Assembly (NCBI RefSeq): GCF_025151045.1
Contig: NZ_CP102285.1
Coordinates: 4,402,001-4,466,000 of the forward strand
Reading direction: 5' to 3'
DNA from: Parabacteroides johnsonii DSM 18315
Lineage (GTDB): Bacteria > Bacteroidota > Bacteroidia > Bacteroidales > Tannerellaceae
Length of the DNA: 64,000 bases
Below, piece by piece: positions 63,289 through 64,000 of this stretch. Positions within the stretch are counted from its first letter, which is position 1; every line of letters starts with the position of its first letter. The position numbers were made by a program, and so were the translations under genes. Under the pieces are notes generated by a model. That model did not search any database and was not told the origin of the DNA. It saw nothing but the letters and a program-made list of their open reading frames with translations.

Positions 63289-63717
63289 TTATCCTTGCTG
63301 TTCTTTGGTGCGGAATGCCAGCGCGTACATGCGCATCTGCTTGACCATAGCCACCAGGCCGTTCGAGCGGGTAGGACTGAGGTGCTCTTTCAGGCCGATC
63401 TTTTCAATGAAATATAGGTCTGCATCCAGTATTTCCTGCGGGGTATGGTCGGACAGGATGCTGATCAACAAGGAGACGATCCCTTTGACGATTACCGCAT
63501 CGCTCTCGCCTTTAAACAGGATCTTACCATCCACGTAATCCGCCTGCAACCAGACACGGCTCTGGCAACCTTCGATCAGGTTGCTCTCTGTTTTATACTT
63601 TTCCTCCAAAGGGGGAAGCGAGTTACCTAAGTCTATCAGTAACGCATACTTGTCCATCCAGTCGTCGAAGTCCGAAAACTCTTCGATGACGTTGTCCTGA
63701 AGTTCATTAATTGTCAT
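63289..63717 (-). CDS. sufE: SufE-like sulfur acceptor
   Basis: A 142-residue SufE protein that accepts sulfur from SufS. The reactive Cys51 lies in LIEGCQSRVWLQ, the family motif; IVKGIVSLLISILSDHTPQEIL and SPTRSNGLVAMVKQM complete the fold. It is close to sufS (3 kb) but on the other strand and away from sufBCD. It overlaps no neighbour and lies 14 bases downstream of the peptidase gene on the same strand, suggesting co-transcription. Confidence 0.95.
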   Translation of the reverse strand: MTINELQDNVIEEFSDFDDWMDKYALLIDLGNSLPPLEEKYKTESNLIEGCQSRVWLQADYVDGKILFKGESDAVIVKGIVSLLISILSDHTPQEILDADLYFIEKIGLKEHLSPTRSNGLVAMVKQMRMYALAFRTKEQQG

Positions 63718-63731
63718 TTCTTTTCTATCTT

Positions 63732-64000
63732 TTATCTGTTATATACAACTTCGAGTACTGTCTGGCCGACGGCTTTCAGTACGTTTTTGTCTATATTGCT
63801 CATGTTGTCGTTCTGTGTATGCCAATGGTCGCGGAACCCATTTTCCGAGTTCGGATCGTGGTTGATGATGTCCAGGCAAGGAATGCCGGTTTCTTCGATG
63901 ACCGCTTCATGGTCGTCTGTCACACCTCCGCCGTTTGCATTGATAAAATATTTGCCATATCCTAAGTTACGTGCCACTTCCCATACTTCATCCACATAGC
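63732..64000 (-). CDS. M28-family metallopeptidase, C-terminal part (partial)
   Basis: The frame runs to the right edge, so only the last 89 residues are seen (YVDEVWEVARNLGYGKYF at the edge). TDDHEAVIEETGIPCLDIINHDPN and the HWHTQNDNMSNID motif, which carries the C-terminal zinc-binding His, are typical of M28 peptidases and of the related glutaminyl cyclases in Bacteroidales. Which of the two it is cannot be decided from the fragment. Confidence 0.8.
   Translation of the reverse strand, partial: YVDEVWEVARNLGYGKYFINANGGGVTDDHEAVIEETGIPCLDIINHDPNSENGFRDHWHTQNDNMSNIDKNVLKAVGQTVLEVVYNR

Overview
The window is chromosomal DNA from a member of the Bacteroidales, most likely a Parabacteroides. 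The grounds are three SusC/SusD pairs, FecR/ECF sigma control, fimbrillin lipoproteins, the absence of strong Shine-Dalgarno sites, and promoters of the Bacteroidetes type (TTTG, about 19-20 bases, TAnnTTTG). The genus is inferred from overall resemblance only.

Layout. (1) 1-7.0 kb: the end of a fimbrial operon, with a DUF4906-type subunit cut by the window edge and four fimbrillin-family lipoproteins. (2) 7.0-10.4 kb: a repeat-rich stretch (hairpins, CGACACC repeats, a 31-base inverted repeat enclosing a 23-base-period array), then a VapE/VirE-type primase-helicase-like gene and an HU-like gene. (3) 10.6-13.1 kb: a DUF3575/DUF3868 pair of the sort found with Bacteroidales fimbrial loci, and a small unknown gene. 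(4) 13.2-16.9 kb, minus strand: a thiamine uptake operon (promoter, TPP riboswitch, TonB receptor, PnuT-like transporter, thiamine pyrophosphokinase). (5) 17.2-26.8 kb, plus strand: rimP-nusA-infB-cvpA, then sufB-sufC-sufD and a VOC protein. (6) 26.8-45.4 kb, minus strand: a lone ECF sigma gene, a broken Gfo/Idh/MocA oxidoreductase, a GH92 mannosidase with a SusC/SusD pair, then a GH2 enzyme with a second SusC/SusD pair under a FecR/ECF sigma pair. (7) 45.4-46.2 kb: an 800-base gap carrying a SusC gene remnant and an inverted repeat. (8) 46.2-58.1 kb, plus strand: FecR, SusC, SusD, GH20, GH2 and GH16, a third polysaccharide utilisation locus. (9) 58.1-64 kb: a HepT/MntA module, sufS, a VanZ-like gene, a ParE/RelE-type toxin with its probable antitoxin, rnhB, a beta-propeller lipoprotein, sufE, and the end of an M28 peptidase gene.

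How it works together. The three glycan loci pair outer-membrane import (SusC/SusD) with exo-enzymes for mannose (GH92), beta-galactosides or similar (GH2), beta-HexNAc (GH20) and an endo-acting GH16. The enzyme set of the third locus fits host O-glycan or poly-LacNAc use, but this is inference. Iron-sulfur assembly genes are split: sufBCD lie at 22.6-26.3 kb, sufS at 58.9 kb and sufE at 63.3 kb.

The least explained parts are the origin-like repeat region around the VapE gene (7.2-9.95 kb), the SusC scar with inverted repeat between two FecR loci (45.4-46.0 kb), and a MITE-like palindromic repeat seen in two intergenic gaps with a related core in a third. No rRNA, tRNA, CRISPR array or transposase gene was seen.
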